Translations under genes and position numbers: made by a program
The notes under the pieces: generated by a model
What the model saw: the letters and a program-made list of their open reading frames with translations, nothing else
The model's database searches: none
Told to the model about the DNA's origin: nothing
Assembly: GCF_003367245.1 (NCBI RefSeq)
Contig: NZ_QRGR01000010.1
Location: forward strand, 62,001 to 126,000
Direction of reading: 5' to 3'
Origin: Pontibacter diazotrophicus
GTDB lineage: Bacteria > Bacteroidota > Bacteroidia > Cytophagales > Hymenobacteraceae
Length of the DNA stretch: 64,000 nucleotides
In this document: positions 44,826 through 52,328 of the stretch, piece after piece
How the letters are laid out: each line of letters opens with the position of its first letter
How positions within the stretch are numbered: the first letter of the stretch is position 1

Positions 44826-44873
44826 AAAACGAACAGAGCCGCTGAAGTGTACTTCAGCGGCTCTGTTCGTTTT
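44826..44873. terminator. Bidirectional terminator between AGCS symporter and hemC
   Basis: Perfect 23-bp stem (44826-44848 with 44851-44873) with only GT between the arms, A-rich 5' and T-rich 3' flanks; 20 bp before the hemC stop. Confidence 0.9.
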
Positions 44874-44892
44874 ATTGTTGAGAGCGCAGTGC

Positions 44893-45846
44893 CTATGCTT
44901 CGCTGCGCTGTGCTTTTATGCTTTTCAGGATAGCATCGCCACCCTGGCCCAAGATAGTTTTCGCCAAATTCTCGCCCAGTGCCTCAGCCGCTTCTGCCGA
45001 ACCGGTAAACGTTTCCTGCAGCAGTGTTTGCCCGTCTAGGCTAATAAGGCCTCCGGTTATACTGATGCCCTCGTCAGTCAACGTGGCTAGTGCAAAGGAA
45101 GGGATGCTACAGCCACCCTCCATTGTTCGCAGGAACCCGCGTTCAGCCAGCAAACTGGTGTGTGTATCTGTGTGGTCCAGTGCCTCCTTTATTGCCTGCT
45201 TCAGTTCCGGATCTAAATCTCTGGCACATTCAATCGCTACGCTGCCTTGCCCGGCGGCGGGCACAAATTCATCTTCCGGAAAGGTATGCACAATCAGGTT
45301 ATCATAGCCCATGCGTACTACTCCGGCGTAAGCCAGCATCAGGGCATCAAACTGTTTTTCCTCCAGCTTGCGAAGCCGTGTCTGAAGGTTTCCTCTTGAT
45401 TCGGCGGTGGTTACGTTGGGGTAGTATTTCTTCAGTAAAGCCCTGCGGCGTGTAGAGGAGGTTCCGATTTTAGCATGGCTGCCGCGCTCCAGCTTGAAGC
45501 CAGGATCAAAGCTTAGGATGACGTCGTTTACCTGCTCGCGCTCCATAAAGGCTATCAGCTCTAAGTCGGCCGGAATGGTAGACTGCACATCTTTGGCGCT
45601 GTGCACCGCAATCTCCACTTTCCCTTCGCGCAGGCTTACCTCCAGCTCTTCGGTAAAAACACCCTTCGAACCTATCTTATCCAGCGATTTATCCAGCACC
45701 TGGTCGCCTTTGGTACTGATAATCACCAACTCTGTTTTGAGGCCTGCAGCCTGCAGCTTTTCAGCGGCTGCTTCTGCTTGCCACAGTGCCAGCTTGCTAC
45801 CGCGTGTGCCAATGCGTATTGTCTTATCTAAACTATTTTCTGCCAT
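44893..45846 (-). CDS. hemC: Hydroxymethylbilane synthase
   Basis: Polymerises four porphobilinogens into hydroxymethylbilane for haem and sirohaem. The 317-aa enzyme has the N-terminal GTRGSKLALWQAEAA motif and HSAKDVQSTIPADLELIAF near 82-100. Next come GTSSTRRRALLKKYYP near 127-142 and AAGQGSVAIECARD near 205. The cofactor cysteine is in EGGCSIPSFALA near 245. It is not next to other hem genes. Confidence 0.96.
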   Translation of the reverse strand: MAENSLDKTIRIGTRGSKLALWQAEAAAEKLQAAGLKTELVIISTKGDQVLDKSLDKIGSKGVFTEELEVSLREGKVEIAVHSAKDVQSTIPADLELIAFMEREQVNDVILSFDPGFKLERGSHAKIGTSSTRRRALLKKYYPNVTTAESRGNLQTRLRKLEEKQFDALMLAYAGVVRMGYDNLIVHTFPEDEFVPAAGQGSVAIECARDLDPELKQAIKEALDHTDTHTSLLAERGFLRTMEGGCSIPSFALATLTDEGISITGGLISLDGQTLLQETFTGSAEAAEALGENLAKTILGQGGDAILKSIKAQRSEA

Positions 45847-45912
45847 TAAACCATTTCATATAGGCCAATCACTGAACAAATAGCCAGTAATCAGCAACCA
45901 ATAAAACATTTA

Positions 45913-47037
45913 TTATCCTTTACGCAGATAACCTGCTATTTGAATAGAGCTGTCGACAAACACCATTTTTGGGTTTGCGTTTCGCTCGATGTGGTAGTGT
46001 GCCTGGTTCAGTTCCTCTGCCAGTTGTCCCGCATTTGCTTCTGTTATCACTTTCGAAAACTTCTGAACAAAATCCAGCTCAGCGGGCGGCAGAAACGTGA
46101 TGAGAGAATTATCTATACCAAAAAGCATTACCTTCCGGAACAGGTTGAGCGCGTACAGCAGAAAGTTCTTTTGGTTTTCCCGGCCCAGTGTCTGAAACTT
46201 GTCACTCATGTCAATTAGTTCCGTGAACTTATAGCTATAGCATTGGCGCATCCACTCGGTGAAGAACACAAAATAGTCGCTGCTGATTTCGGAAGTCAGT
46301 TTGGCCGCCGCATTCAGGTTTCCTTCGGCTAGTTGTGCAATCTGGTTAGCCGTTGTGTCGTCGGCATTATACTTTTGCTGCAGGTGTGCCACTACTTCCT
46401 GCTCTGTAAAGTTACGCACCTGCATAATTTGGGTACGCGAGGTAATGGTGGCCAGCAGCTTCTCCGCTGACTGCGACACGAGCAAAAACAGCGTTTGTGC
46501 CGGCGGCTCCTCCAACAGCTTCAGCAGGGCGTTGGCGGCGGAAGAGTGCATGAGTTCCGGCAACCAGATGACTACTATTTTATAGCTACCCTCAAAGGCT
46601 TTCAGCGACACCAACTTTACCAACTGGCGGCTTTCATCTTTCGAGATGTTGCCCTGCTTGTTCTCCGCACCAATATGCTGCATCCACTCGTTCAGCCCTT
46701 GGTAGGGGCTGGCAAGCACAAACTCGCGCCACTCGTTCATGAACTTATTGCTCAGCGCGTCTTTGCTCACCGATTTGGTCGTGGTAACGGGCATCACAAA
46801 GTTAAAGTCCGGGTGCACCAGTTTGTTCATCTTTGTGCAGCTGTTACATGTGCCACACGAATCTTCAGACTGTTTGTTCTCGCAGTTAATGTAGGTGGCA
46901 TAAGCCAGCGCCAGCGCCAGGTTAGCACTGCCTTCCTGCCCCAGAAACAGCTGCGCATGCGCCACATGGTTCTGCTGCACCGACTTCAGCAACATAGCTT
47001 TTGTTTCCTGATGGCCTATGATGTTCTTGAACTGCAC
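45913..47037 (-). CDS. holB: DNA polymerase III subunit delta-prime
   Basis: Clamp-loader subunit of the replicative polymerase. The 374-aa product has the AAA+ fold without a working Walker A (LGQEGSANLALA replaces GxxGxGK), as expected for delta-prime. The zinc-binding cysteines are in CGTCNSCTKMNKLVHPDFNF near 60-80, and LLKLLEEPPAQTLFLLVSQ and TSRTQIMQVR (SRC-like motif) follow. The C-terminal collar is helical. Some Bacteroidota annotations call it only ATP-binding protein. Confidence 0.87.
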   Translation of the reverse strand: MQFKNIIGHQETKAMLLKSVQQNHVAHAQLFLGQEGSANLALALAYATYINCENKQSEDSCGTCNSCTKMNKLVHPDFNFVMPVTTTKSVSKDALSNKFMNEWREFVLASPYQGLNEWMQHIGAENKQGNISKDESRQLVKLVSLKAFEGSYKIVVIWLPELMHSSAANALLKLLEEPPAQTLFLLVSQSAEKLLATITSRTQIMQVRNFTEQEVVAHLQQKYNADDTTANQIAQLAEGNLNAAAKLTSEISSDYFVFFTEWMRQCYSYKFTELIDMSDKFQTLGRENQKNFLLYALNLFRKVMLFGIDNSLITFLPPAELDFVQKFSKVITEANAGQLAEELNQAHYHIERNANPKMVFVDSSIQIAGYLRKG

Positions 47038-47184
47038 CTTGAGAAATTATGAATTAAAATTTATGAATTATGAATGGCTAAATGGTTTCATTGTTAAACT
47101 GCTATAGGATTGTTTCAGGGAATAACCAGTAAGCATGAATTAACAACTTAACAATGCAGCCATTCAACTATCAGCAATTAGCAA
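47038..47184. other. A+T-rich gap with short direct repeats
   Basis: Between holB and the GlmU-like gene. It contains repeated TTATGAATTA-type words (47047-47072) and runs like CAATTAGCAATCAATT (47172-47187). Such word repeats are common in intergenic Bacteroidota DNA; no gene or hairpin was found. Confidence 0.4.
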
Positions 47185-48378
47185 TCAATTCTTCGCGTAA
47201 TGCTGCGTTTGCTCAAATATGCTGTAAAGGATGGCTCTCTCCATCTCATTGAAGGGGACATTACGGCGCTCCATCACTTTAGCAGCAACCTCAAAAGCCT
47301 TGCTTAGCTGGTAAGTCTCAAAACCTGCCGCCCCGCCCCAGCTGAACGAAGGAATGAAGTTACGAGGGAAGCCTGCGCCGAAGATATTGGCACTCACGCC
47401 TACCACCGTACCGGTATTGAACATGGTATTGATGCCCGCTTTGCTGTGGTCGCCCATAATAAGCCCGCAGAATTGCTGCCCTGTTCCCTTAAACCCGCCT
47501 TTGGCATAGTTCCAGAGCTTTACCTCCGCATAGTTATTTTTCAGGTTCGAGGTGTTGGTATCGGCACCCAGGTTGCACCACTCTCCTATCACGGAGTTGC
47601 CCAGAAAGCCTTCGTGGCCTTTGTTACTATAGCCCAGAATGACAGAAGCACTTACCTCTCCGCCCACTTTACAGAAAGGTCCAACTGTTACGTCGCCGCG
47701 CATCTTCCCGCCCATGTTCACATTGCTGCCCTCACACAAAGCAAACGGACCCCTAATCACGGCGCCTTCATGTATCTGCGCATCTTTGCCAATGTAGATG
47801 GGGCCATTTTCTGCGTTGAGCACAGCCGCGCGTATCTTCACGCCTTCTTCTATAAAGATGTTCTCTTCCGCATACACCATCGTGTGCCTGTCATTTACAG
47901 GCTGGCTCTGCCGGTCTTTTGTCAGCACCTTAAAGTCGCTGCGTATCTGCTGGCCGTTGTTTAGAAAAATATCCCAGACATCCTTGATAATAGTGCAATT
48001 GTCGCACTCCTGCTTTCTGGAGGCAGTATGAGAAGCCAGTTCTTCTATGGTATGCATCTCCAGGTTACCGCCGTTAAGCGCAACAAGCGTGTCTCCGTAG
48101 TACAGCGCTTCTCCCATTTTCAGCTCCCGTACTGTTCTAAGAAGCATTTCGTCCGGACAAACGGCACCGTTAATGTACAGGTTGTGCGTACCAAAAAGCG
48201 CCTTAAACTTTTCCTGCAGGTAAGGTTGTGTCAGGTAAGAGACAGCCTCCCCCATATAGGTGCTCCATTTTTCGGCAATCGTGAGTATACCAACCCGAAT
48301 CCCGGCCACTGGCCTTGTAAAAGTGAGGGGCAGCAGGTTCTGCCGTATGCTAGGTTCGTCGAAAAGAATGATGTTCAT
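47185..48378 (-). CDS. GlmU-like sugar nucleotidyltransferase/acyltransferase
   Basis: A 397-aa protein of the Bacteroidota GlmU-like group. The N-terminal part (MNIILFDEPSIRQNLLPLTF, then TRPVAGIRVGILTIAEKW) resembles a nucleotidyltransferase core lacking the classical GxGTRM loop. The C-terminal half is a left-handed beta-helix of hexapeptide repeats (IYIGKDAQIHEGAVIRGPFA, VTVGPFCKVGGEVSASVILG) ending in GAGFPRNFIPSFSWGG. It may acylate or transfer a nucleotide to a hexosamine; the true reaction is not known. It begins 79 bp after rpmE2 across a terminator. Confidence 0.85.
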   Translation of the reverse strand: MNIILFDEPSIRQNLLPLTFTRPVAGIRVGILTIAEKWSTYMGEAVSYLTQPYLQEKFKALFGTHNLYINGAVCPDEMLLRTVRELKMGEALYYGDTLVALNGGNLEMHTIEELASHTASRKQECDNCTIIKDVWDIFLNNGQQIRSDFKVLTKDRQSQPVNDRHTMVYAEENIFIEEGVKIRAAVLNAENGPIYIGKDAQIHEGAVIRGPFALCEGSNVNMGGKMRGDVTVGPFCKVGGEVSASVILGYSNKGHEGFLGNSVIGEWCNLGADTNTSNLKNNYAEVKLWNYAKGGFKGTGQQFCGLIMGDHSKAGINTMFNTGTVVGVSANIFGAGFPRNFIPSFSWGGAAGFETYQLSKAFEVAAKVMERRNVPFNEMERAILYSIFEQTQHYAKN

Positions 48379-48391
48379 AAGAGCAAAAATA

Positions 48392-48426
48392 AAGAAGTCT
48401 TCCCGATATTCTCAGGAAGACTTCTT
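48392..48426 (-). terminator. Terminator of rpmE2
   Basis: Stem AAGAAGTCTTCC (48392-48403) with GGAAGACTTCTT (48415-48426), 31 bp past the L31 stop; the minus strand continues TATTTTTGC. Confidence 0.85.
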
Positions 48427-48456
48427 TTTTGAAACGTTTTAACCGGAATTAACCGC

Positions 48457-48702
48457 TTATTTCTTTTGGTAACGCTGCTTAAACTTGTCGATACGACCTG
48501 CAGTATCCACAAACAGGTTTTTACCAGTGTAGAATGGATGTGAAGCAGAAGAAACCTCGACCTTGATAACCGGATATTCTTTGCCGTCTTCCATGGTGAT
48601 GGTTTCATCAGAAGTCATGGTAGAGCGAGTGATGATTTTGTAGTCGCTGGATGTATCCTGGAAAACCACCTCTCTGTATTCTGGATGAATGCCTTTTTTC
48701 AT
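48457..48702 (-). CDS. rpmE2: 50S ribosomal protein L31, type B
   Basis: Ribosomal protein of 81 aa with the start [19 protein letters not shown] and the conserved [20 protein letters not shown] near 49-68 and [12 protein letters not shown] end. It lacks the zinc-binding cysteines of the type A protein, so it is the cysteine-free type B form. It is monocistronic, with its own promoter and terminator. Confidence 0.96.
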   Translation of the reverse strand: MKKGIHPEYREVVFQDTSSDYKIITRSTMTSDETITMEDGKEYPVIKVEVSSASHPFYTGKNLFVDTAGRIDKFKQRYQKK

Positions 48703-48742
48703 TATTATAAACGTTAATTAACCTTAATTCTCTATCGGACTG

Positions 48743-48750
48743 CAAATTTA
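48743..48750 (-). promoter_or_regulatory. -7 element upstream of rpmE2
   Basis: Minus strand TAAATTTG is an exact TAnnTTTG match, 41 bp before the ATG at 48702. Confidence 0.5.
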
Positions 48751-48830
48751 CAAATTATTCCCGAAAGTAAAACGCTAGCAGTAAATTATTTTACAGGTAA
48801 TTTAAACCAAGCGCTAAGGTAAATTCTTCT

Positions 48831-48838
48831 TAAATTTG
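48831..48838 (+). promoter_or_regulatory. -7 element upstream of the phosphoribosyltransferase gene
   Basis: Plus strand TAAATTTG is an exact TAnnTTTG match, 45 bp before the ATG at 48884. Clear -33 TTG not seen. Confidence 0.45.
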
Positions 48839-48883
48839 CCTTAGCATCCGCTTCCGATAGCGAAACCCATAATTCTGATACCC

Positions 48884-49399
48884 ATGGCACCACAACTACA
48901 AGAACAGAACCTGATACTGGACAAGGCACAGATTGAGCAGAAAATTATGCGCATCGCGTACCAAATCTACGAAAAGAACTTCGAAGAGCAGGAAATAGTG
49001 CTGGCAGGTATCTATGAGAACGGCTATACACTCGCGCAGATGCTGGCTGAAAAGCTGCAGGCTATCTCTCCTATTCAGGTACAGTTGCTGTGCATCACAC
49101 TAAATAAAACGGCTCCCCTGAGTGAGCCTATCCTGATGGAGCCAAAGCAGCCTTCCCTAACCGATAAAGTGATTGTGCTGGTGGATGATGTGCTGAACAC
49201 AGGCAAAACACTGGCCTATACTTTAAACACTTTCCTGGCGCACAACCCGAAAAAAGTAGAAATTGCCACACTCGTAGACCGCCACCACCCGCTTTACCCG
49301 GTTGCTGCTACCTACACCGGATACTCCCTGGCCACTACGCTGAATGAGCACATTATGGTGTACCTGAACGAGGAGAAGTACGGGGCGTATCTGCATTAG
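48884..49399 (+). CDS. Phosphoribosyltransferase family protein
   Basis: Type I PRTase fold of 171 aa, related to PyrR and hypoxanthine phosphoribosyltransferase. The PRPP-binding motif is VIVLVDDVLNTGKTLAYTL near residues 103-121. An upstream strand VLAGIYENGYTLAQML matches the usual GI-x-NG segment, and LVDRHHPLYPVAATYTGYS follows as the hood region. Enzyme substrate is unknown; a PyrR-like regulatory role cannot be excluded. It is followed by a small membrane protein 17 bp later. Confidence 0.87.
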   Translation: MAPQLQEQNLILDKAQIEQKIMRIAYQIYEKNFEEQEIVLAGIYENGYTLAQMLAEKLQAISPIQVQLLCITLNKTAPLSEPILMEPKQPSLTDKVIVLVDDVLNTGKTLAYTLNTFLAHNPKKVEIATLVDRHHPLYPVAATYTGYSLATTLNEHIMVYLNEEKYGAYLH

Positions 49400-49416
49400 G
49401 CGCCTATACAAGGCTT

Positions 49417-49725
49417 ATGCAAAATTCACCTAAGTTGACGATAAACGACAGGAAATTCCTGAAGAGCTGGTCCCAAACCCGGAAAAAAGGCAGAAATATC
49501 TTCCTGGTGAAAGGATCCATTTTAGGAATGGTTACGGCTACACTTTCTGAGTTATTTGTCTACTATGAGTTGACTTTTGCTGAAGGACTAACTGAAATAC
49601 TTATCTCCTATCGTTTTTTATTCAAAATCACAATCTACACATTGGCTGCCACCTTATACTTTAGCTATATGTGGAAATCAAATTGTAAAAGATATAACGC
49701 TCGAAAAGAAGAAAAGGACTTTTAA
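49417..49725 (+). CDS. Small hypothetical membrane protein
   Basis: A 102-aa protein starting with a polar, lysine/arginine-rich 30-residue segment (LKSWSQTRKKGRNIFLVKG). Two hydrophobic segments follow (SILGMVTATLSELFVYYEL, about 32-50, and FKITIYTLAATLYFSYMW, about 68-86), then a basic tail (CKRYNARKEEKDF). No family recognised. It sits between the PRTase and rdgB genes, 17 and 24 bp away, and may be part of that unit. Confidence 0.65.
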   Translation: MQNSPKLTINDRKFLKSWSQTRKKGRNIFLVKGSILGMVTATLSELFVYYELTFAEGLTEILISYRFLFKITIYTLAATLYFSYMWKSNCKRYNARKEEKDF

Positions 49726-49749
49726 GGAGTTTCTAACATTTTCTATACT

Positions 49750-50328
49750 ATGAAACAACTCTGCTTCGCCACCAATAACAAACACAAACTGTCCGAAGTA
49801 AGCCAGATGCTGGAGGGAAAGTATGAACTACTGAGCCTGCAGGACATTGGCTGCCACGAAGAACTGCCCGAAGAGCAGGACACGCTGGAAGGCAACTCCA
49901 GGCAGAAGGCGGAGTATGTGTGGCAGCATTATAGTGTAAGCTGCTTTGCTGACGACACGGGGCTGGAAGTCGAAGCATTGAACGGTGCCCCGGGAGTCTA
50001 CTCCGCACGCTATGCCGGACCGCAGCGCTCCGACAGCGACAACATCCGGCTCCTACTGCAAAGCCTGGAGCCGCACGAAAACCGCAAAGCCCGCTTCCGC
50101 ACTTCTATTACGTTGCTACTGGACGGGAAGGAGCATCAGTTTGAGGGCACTGTGGAAGGCACCATCAACAAGGAGTGGAAAGGCAACAAAGGCTTCGGCT
50201 ACGACCCGGTGTTTGTGCCCGATGGCTACGACCGCACTTTTGCTGAAATGAGCGCAGCCGAGAAGAACGCTATCAGCCACCGTGGGCGCGCGGTGCAGCA
50301 GTTGGTGGCTTTCCTGAAAGCGCTCTGA
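49750..50328 (+). CDS. rdgB: Non-canonical purine NTP pyrophosphatase (RdgB/HAM1)
   Basis: Removes ITP, dITP and XTP from the nucleotide pool. The 192-aa product has the N-terminal FATNNKHKLSEVSQML, CFADDTGLEVEALNGAPGVY near 58-78, SARYAGPQRSD and the KGFGYDPVFVPDGYDRTFAEM block near 140-160, ending with SHRGRAVQQL. All family motifs are present and the length is normal. Confidence 0.95.
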   Translation: MKQLCFATNNKHKLSEVSQMLEGKYELLSLQDIGCHEELPEEQDTLEGNSRQKAEYVWQHYSVSCFADDTGLEVEALNGAPGVYSARYAGPQRSDSDNIRLLLQSLEPHENRKARFRTSITLLLDGKEHQFEGTVEGTINKEWKGNKGFGYDPVFVPDGYDRTFAEMSAAEKNAISHRGRAVQQLVAFLKAL

Positions 50329-50357
50329 CTCATTGGCTTTAAAAAAGTGCGATGGCA

Positions 50358-50389
50358 TTGGTCTTGTTCTGCTTAATGTCGTAATTTTG
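50358..50389 (+). promoter_or_regulatory. Promoter of udk-trkA
   Basis: TTG (50358-50360), a 21-nt spacer and TAATTTTG (50382-50389, exact TAnnTTTG) lie 22 bp before the udk ATG. Both elements and the spacing fit the Bacteroidota consensus. Confidence 0.6.
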
Positions 50390-50411
50390 TAGCCTGAAAC
50401 CATAGCTTCCT

Positions 50412-51032
50412 ATGCAAAAGCCATTTATTGTCGGAATTACAGGAGGTAGTGCTTCAGGAAAAACGACTTTTTTGAACCAGCTACTCACGTCGTTCTCACC
50501 GGAAAACGTTTGCCTGGTCTCTCAGGACAACTATTACAAAGCCCGCGAGTTTCAGACCAAGGACCTGAACGGAGTCGTTAACTTTGACCTTCCCTCCTGC
50601 ATCGATGACAAAGCGTATGCACACGACATACTTAAGTTAAGCCAGGGCGAAACTGTTTACCGCACCGAGTATACTTTTAACAACCCGAACGTAGTGCCAA
50701 AGCAGCTGGAGTTTAAGCCGGCTCCGATTGTGGTCGTGGAGGGTATCTTCGTTTTTTACTTTGAGGAGATTGCTAAACTGCTGGATCTGAAGGTATACAT
50801 CGACGCAAAAGAGTACATTAAGCTGCAGCGTCGCATTGTGCGTGACCGGATAGAGCGGGGCTACGATCTGGAAGATGTGCTGTACCGCTACACGCACCAT
50901 GTGGCACCGACCTACGAAAAATACATTAAGCCGTATAAAAATGACGCCGACATCGTTATCCCGAACAACAACCACTTCGAGAGAGGATTAGAGGTGCTTA
51001 CCACATTCCTAAACGCGAAAATAAAAGCATGA
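50412..51032 (+). CDS. udk: Uridine kinase
   Basis: Phosphorylates uridine and cytidine with ATP in pyrimidine salvage. The 206-aa product starts MQKPFIVGITGGSASGKTTF (P-loop at 11-18) and has VSQDNYYK near 37, NFDLPSCIDDKAY near 58, and VVVEGIFVFY near 107. The IDAKEYIKLQRRIVRDRIER lid-helix follows near 125-145. Its stop overlaps the trkA start by 4 bp (ATGA). Confidence 0.94.
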   Translation: MQKPFIVGITGGSASGKTTFLNQLLTSFSPENVCLVSQDNYYKAREFQTKDLNGVVNFDLPSCIDDKAYAHDILKLSQGETVYRTEYTFNNPNVVPKQLEFKPAPIVVVEGIFVFYFEEIAKLLDLKVYIDAKEYIKLQRRIVRDRIERGYDLEDVLYRYTHHVAPTYEKYIKPYKNDADIVIPNNNHFERGLEVLTTFLNAKIKA

Positions 51033-51721
51033 GGCACAAGTTTGCTGTAATCGGACTGGGCATATTCGGAAACTCCATTGCCCGCACACTGGCAGAACGT
51101 GGCGCCGAGGTAATCGCCATTGACTACTCGGAAGATCACGTGGAAGCCATAAAAGATGAGGTTGCCTATGCCGTGGCCTTTGATGCCACCGACATCCGCG
51201 CACTGGAGGCTCAGAACATCCAGGACATGGATGCCGTGATAGTGGCCATCGGCGAAGACTTCGAGGCCTTGCTGATTACGACGGCGAACCTGCAGGAACT
51301 GAACGTGAAGCGTGTGATTACGCGGGCCTCTAACAAGCAGCAACGCCGCATTCTGGAGAAAATGGGCGTGCAGGAGATTCTGTCACCAGAGGGCGAGGTA
51401 GGCAAAACGGTGGCGGAGCGCCTGCTGCAACCCAGCATCCGCACGTTCCTTCCTTTGCCTGACAACTACGAGATTGTAGAACTGAATGCCCCGCGCAACG
51501 TCGCTAACCGCAGTGTCGCCAAGATATCCCTCCGCGAAAAGTATAATCTCAACCTGATCACGATAAAGCGCTTTTTTGAAGAGATTCAGGACGGGAAGCC
51601 AACGCAGGTAGAGCATATTATTGGCGTTCCGAAAGCAGACACCATCATCTATCCCTCAGATATTCTGATTCTTATCGGTAAAAAGCACGATGTAAAACGA
51701 TTTATTGATATAAACCGCTAA
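51029..51721 (+). CDS. TrkA/KtrA-family potassium uptake regulator
   Basis: A cytosolic RCK protein of 230 aa that gates a KtrB/TrkH channel in response to nucleotides. It has the Rossmann RCK_N start FAVIGLGIFGNSIARTLAER, GDATD-like VAFDATDIRAL near 50, VIVAIGEDFEALLITTANLQ and the C-terminal RCK_C domain (about 145-225). It overlaps udk by 4 bp. No channel gene is seen in the window, so its partner lies elsewhere. Confidence 0.88.
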   Translation: MRHKFAVIGLGIFGNSIARTLAERGAEVIAIDYSEDHVEAIKDEVAYAVAFDATDIRALEAQNIQDMDAVIVAIGEDFEALLITTANLQELNVKRVITRASNKQQRRILEKMGVQEILSPEGEVGKTVAERLLQPSIRTFLPLPDNYEIVELNAPRNVANRSVAKISLREKYNLNLITIKRFFEEIQDGKPTQVEHIIGVPKADTIIYPSDILILIGKKHDVKRFIDINR

Positions 51722-51750
51722 GGATTTCTTTTTTAAAATAAAAAAGGCAT

Positions 51751-51758
51751 TACATTTG
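51751..51758 (+). promoter_or_regulatory. -7 element upstream of the 125-aa gene
   Basis: TACATTTG is an exact TAnnTTTG match, 17 bp before the ATG at 51776, implying a very short leader. Confidence 0.4.
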
Positions 51759-51775
51759 TAAGCAATAGATTACCA

Positions 51776-52153
51776 ATGCCAAACGCTAAAAACATATCCA
51801 ACTGCTTAAAGCATCTTCTGATGTCTTTTACCCTGCTGTGGGCGCTTATGCTCAACGGCCAGGAAGTAGTGGCGTATACTTCGGCGGTAAATGGCCCGGC
51901 ACAGCAGTCCAATTCCAAACTGGCTACTGTTCCTGCTTCAGAGAATAAAAATTTTGTAAAGCAGAAGGTATCGCTGGAGGCGACGACCTCTTTTGTGGCA
52001 CTTAACCTGCAGCAGGCCGCAGTGCCACTGCCGCAGCAGCCATCCTTTGCCAAACCAACTGACGAACTTTTGCCGGCTTACACGACCATACCTCCGGGTA
52101 TAGGCTTTGTGTCCCGTATTTTCCCTATCACTATTCAGCCTAACGCCCCTTAG
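51776..52153 (+). CDS. Hypothetical protein, possibly exported
   Basis: A 125-aa protein with a hydrophobic stretch near residues 14-28 (LLMSFTLLWALMLNGQ) that could be a signal peptide after a polar head, then a polar, Pro/Gln/Ala-rich remainder with no recognised domain, ending with PGIGFVSRIFPITIQPNAP. It has its own -7 element downstream of trkA. Function unknown. Confidence 0.6.
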   Translation: MPNAKNISNCLKHLLMSFTLLWALMLNGQEVVAYTSAVNGPAQQSNSKLATVPASENKNFVKQKVSLEATTSFVALNLQQAAVPLPQQPSFAKPTDELLPAYTTIPPGIGFVSRIFPITIQPNAP

Positions 52154-52242
52154 GCATTCCTCCCCTTCGTTTTTTATTCCCTTTGCTAAATTCCAGCGCT
52201 TCGGCAGGCTAATATTCTTTAGCCGACGGAACGCATCTGAGG

Positions 52243-52266
52243 CCTTTTATAGTTGCCTATAAAAGG
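52243..52266 (+). other. Hairpin upstream of secDF
   Basis: CCTTTTATAG (52243-52252) is the exact complement of CTATAAAAGG (52257-52266), with a TTGC loop, in the 175-bp gap before secDF. It may end the preceding 125-aa gene; its T-tail is poor, so the role is uncertain. Confidence 0.4.
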
Positions 52267-52328
52267 AGAAGGGAAAATTTAGAGTATTCAAACAAATTCA
52301 ATTATACCAATTCTATTATTAATCTAAA

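Noticed and set aside
47038..47184. CRISPR-like direct repeats
   Set aside because: The short A+T-rich words vary in length and spacing and lack unique spacers.
51776..52153. Toxin-antitoxin or secreted effector role for the 125-aa protein
   Set aside because: No motif supports it; only a weak hydrophobic stretch is present.
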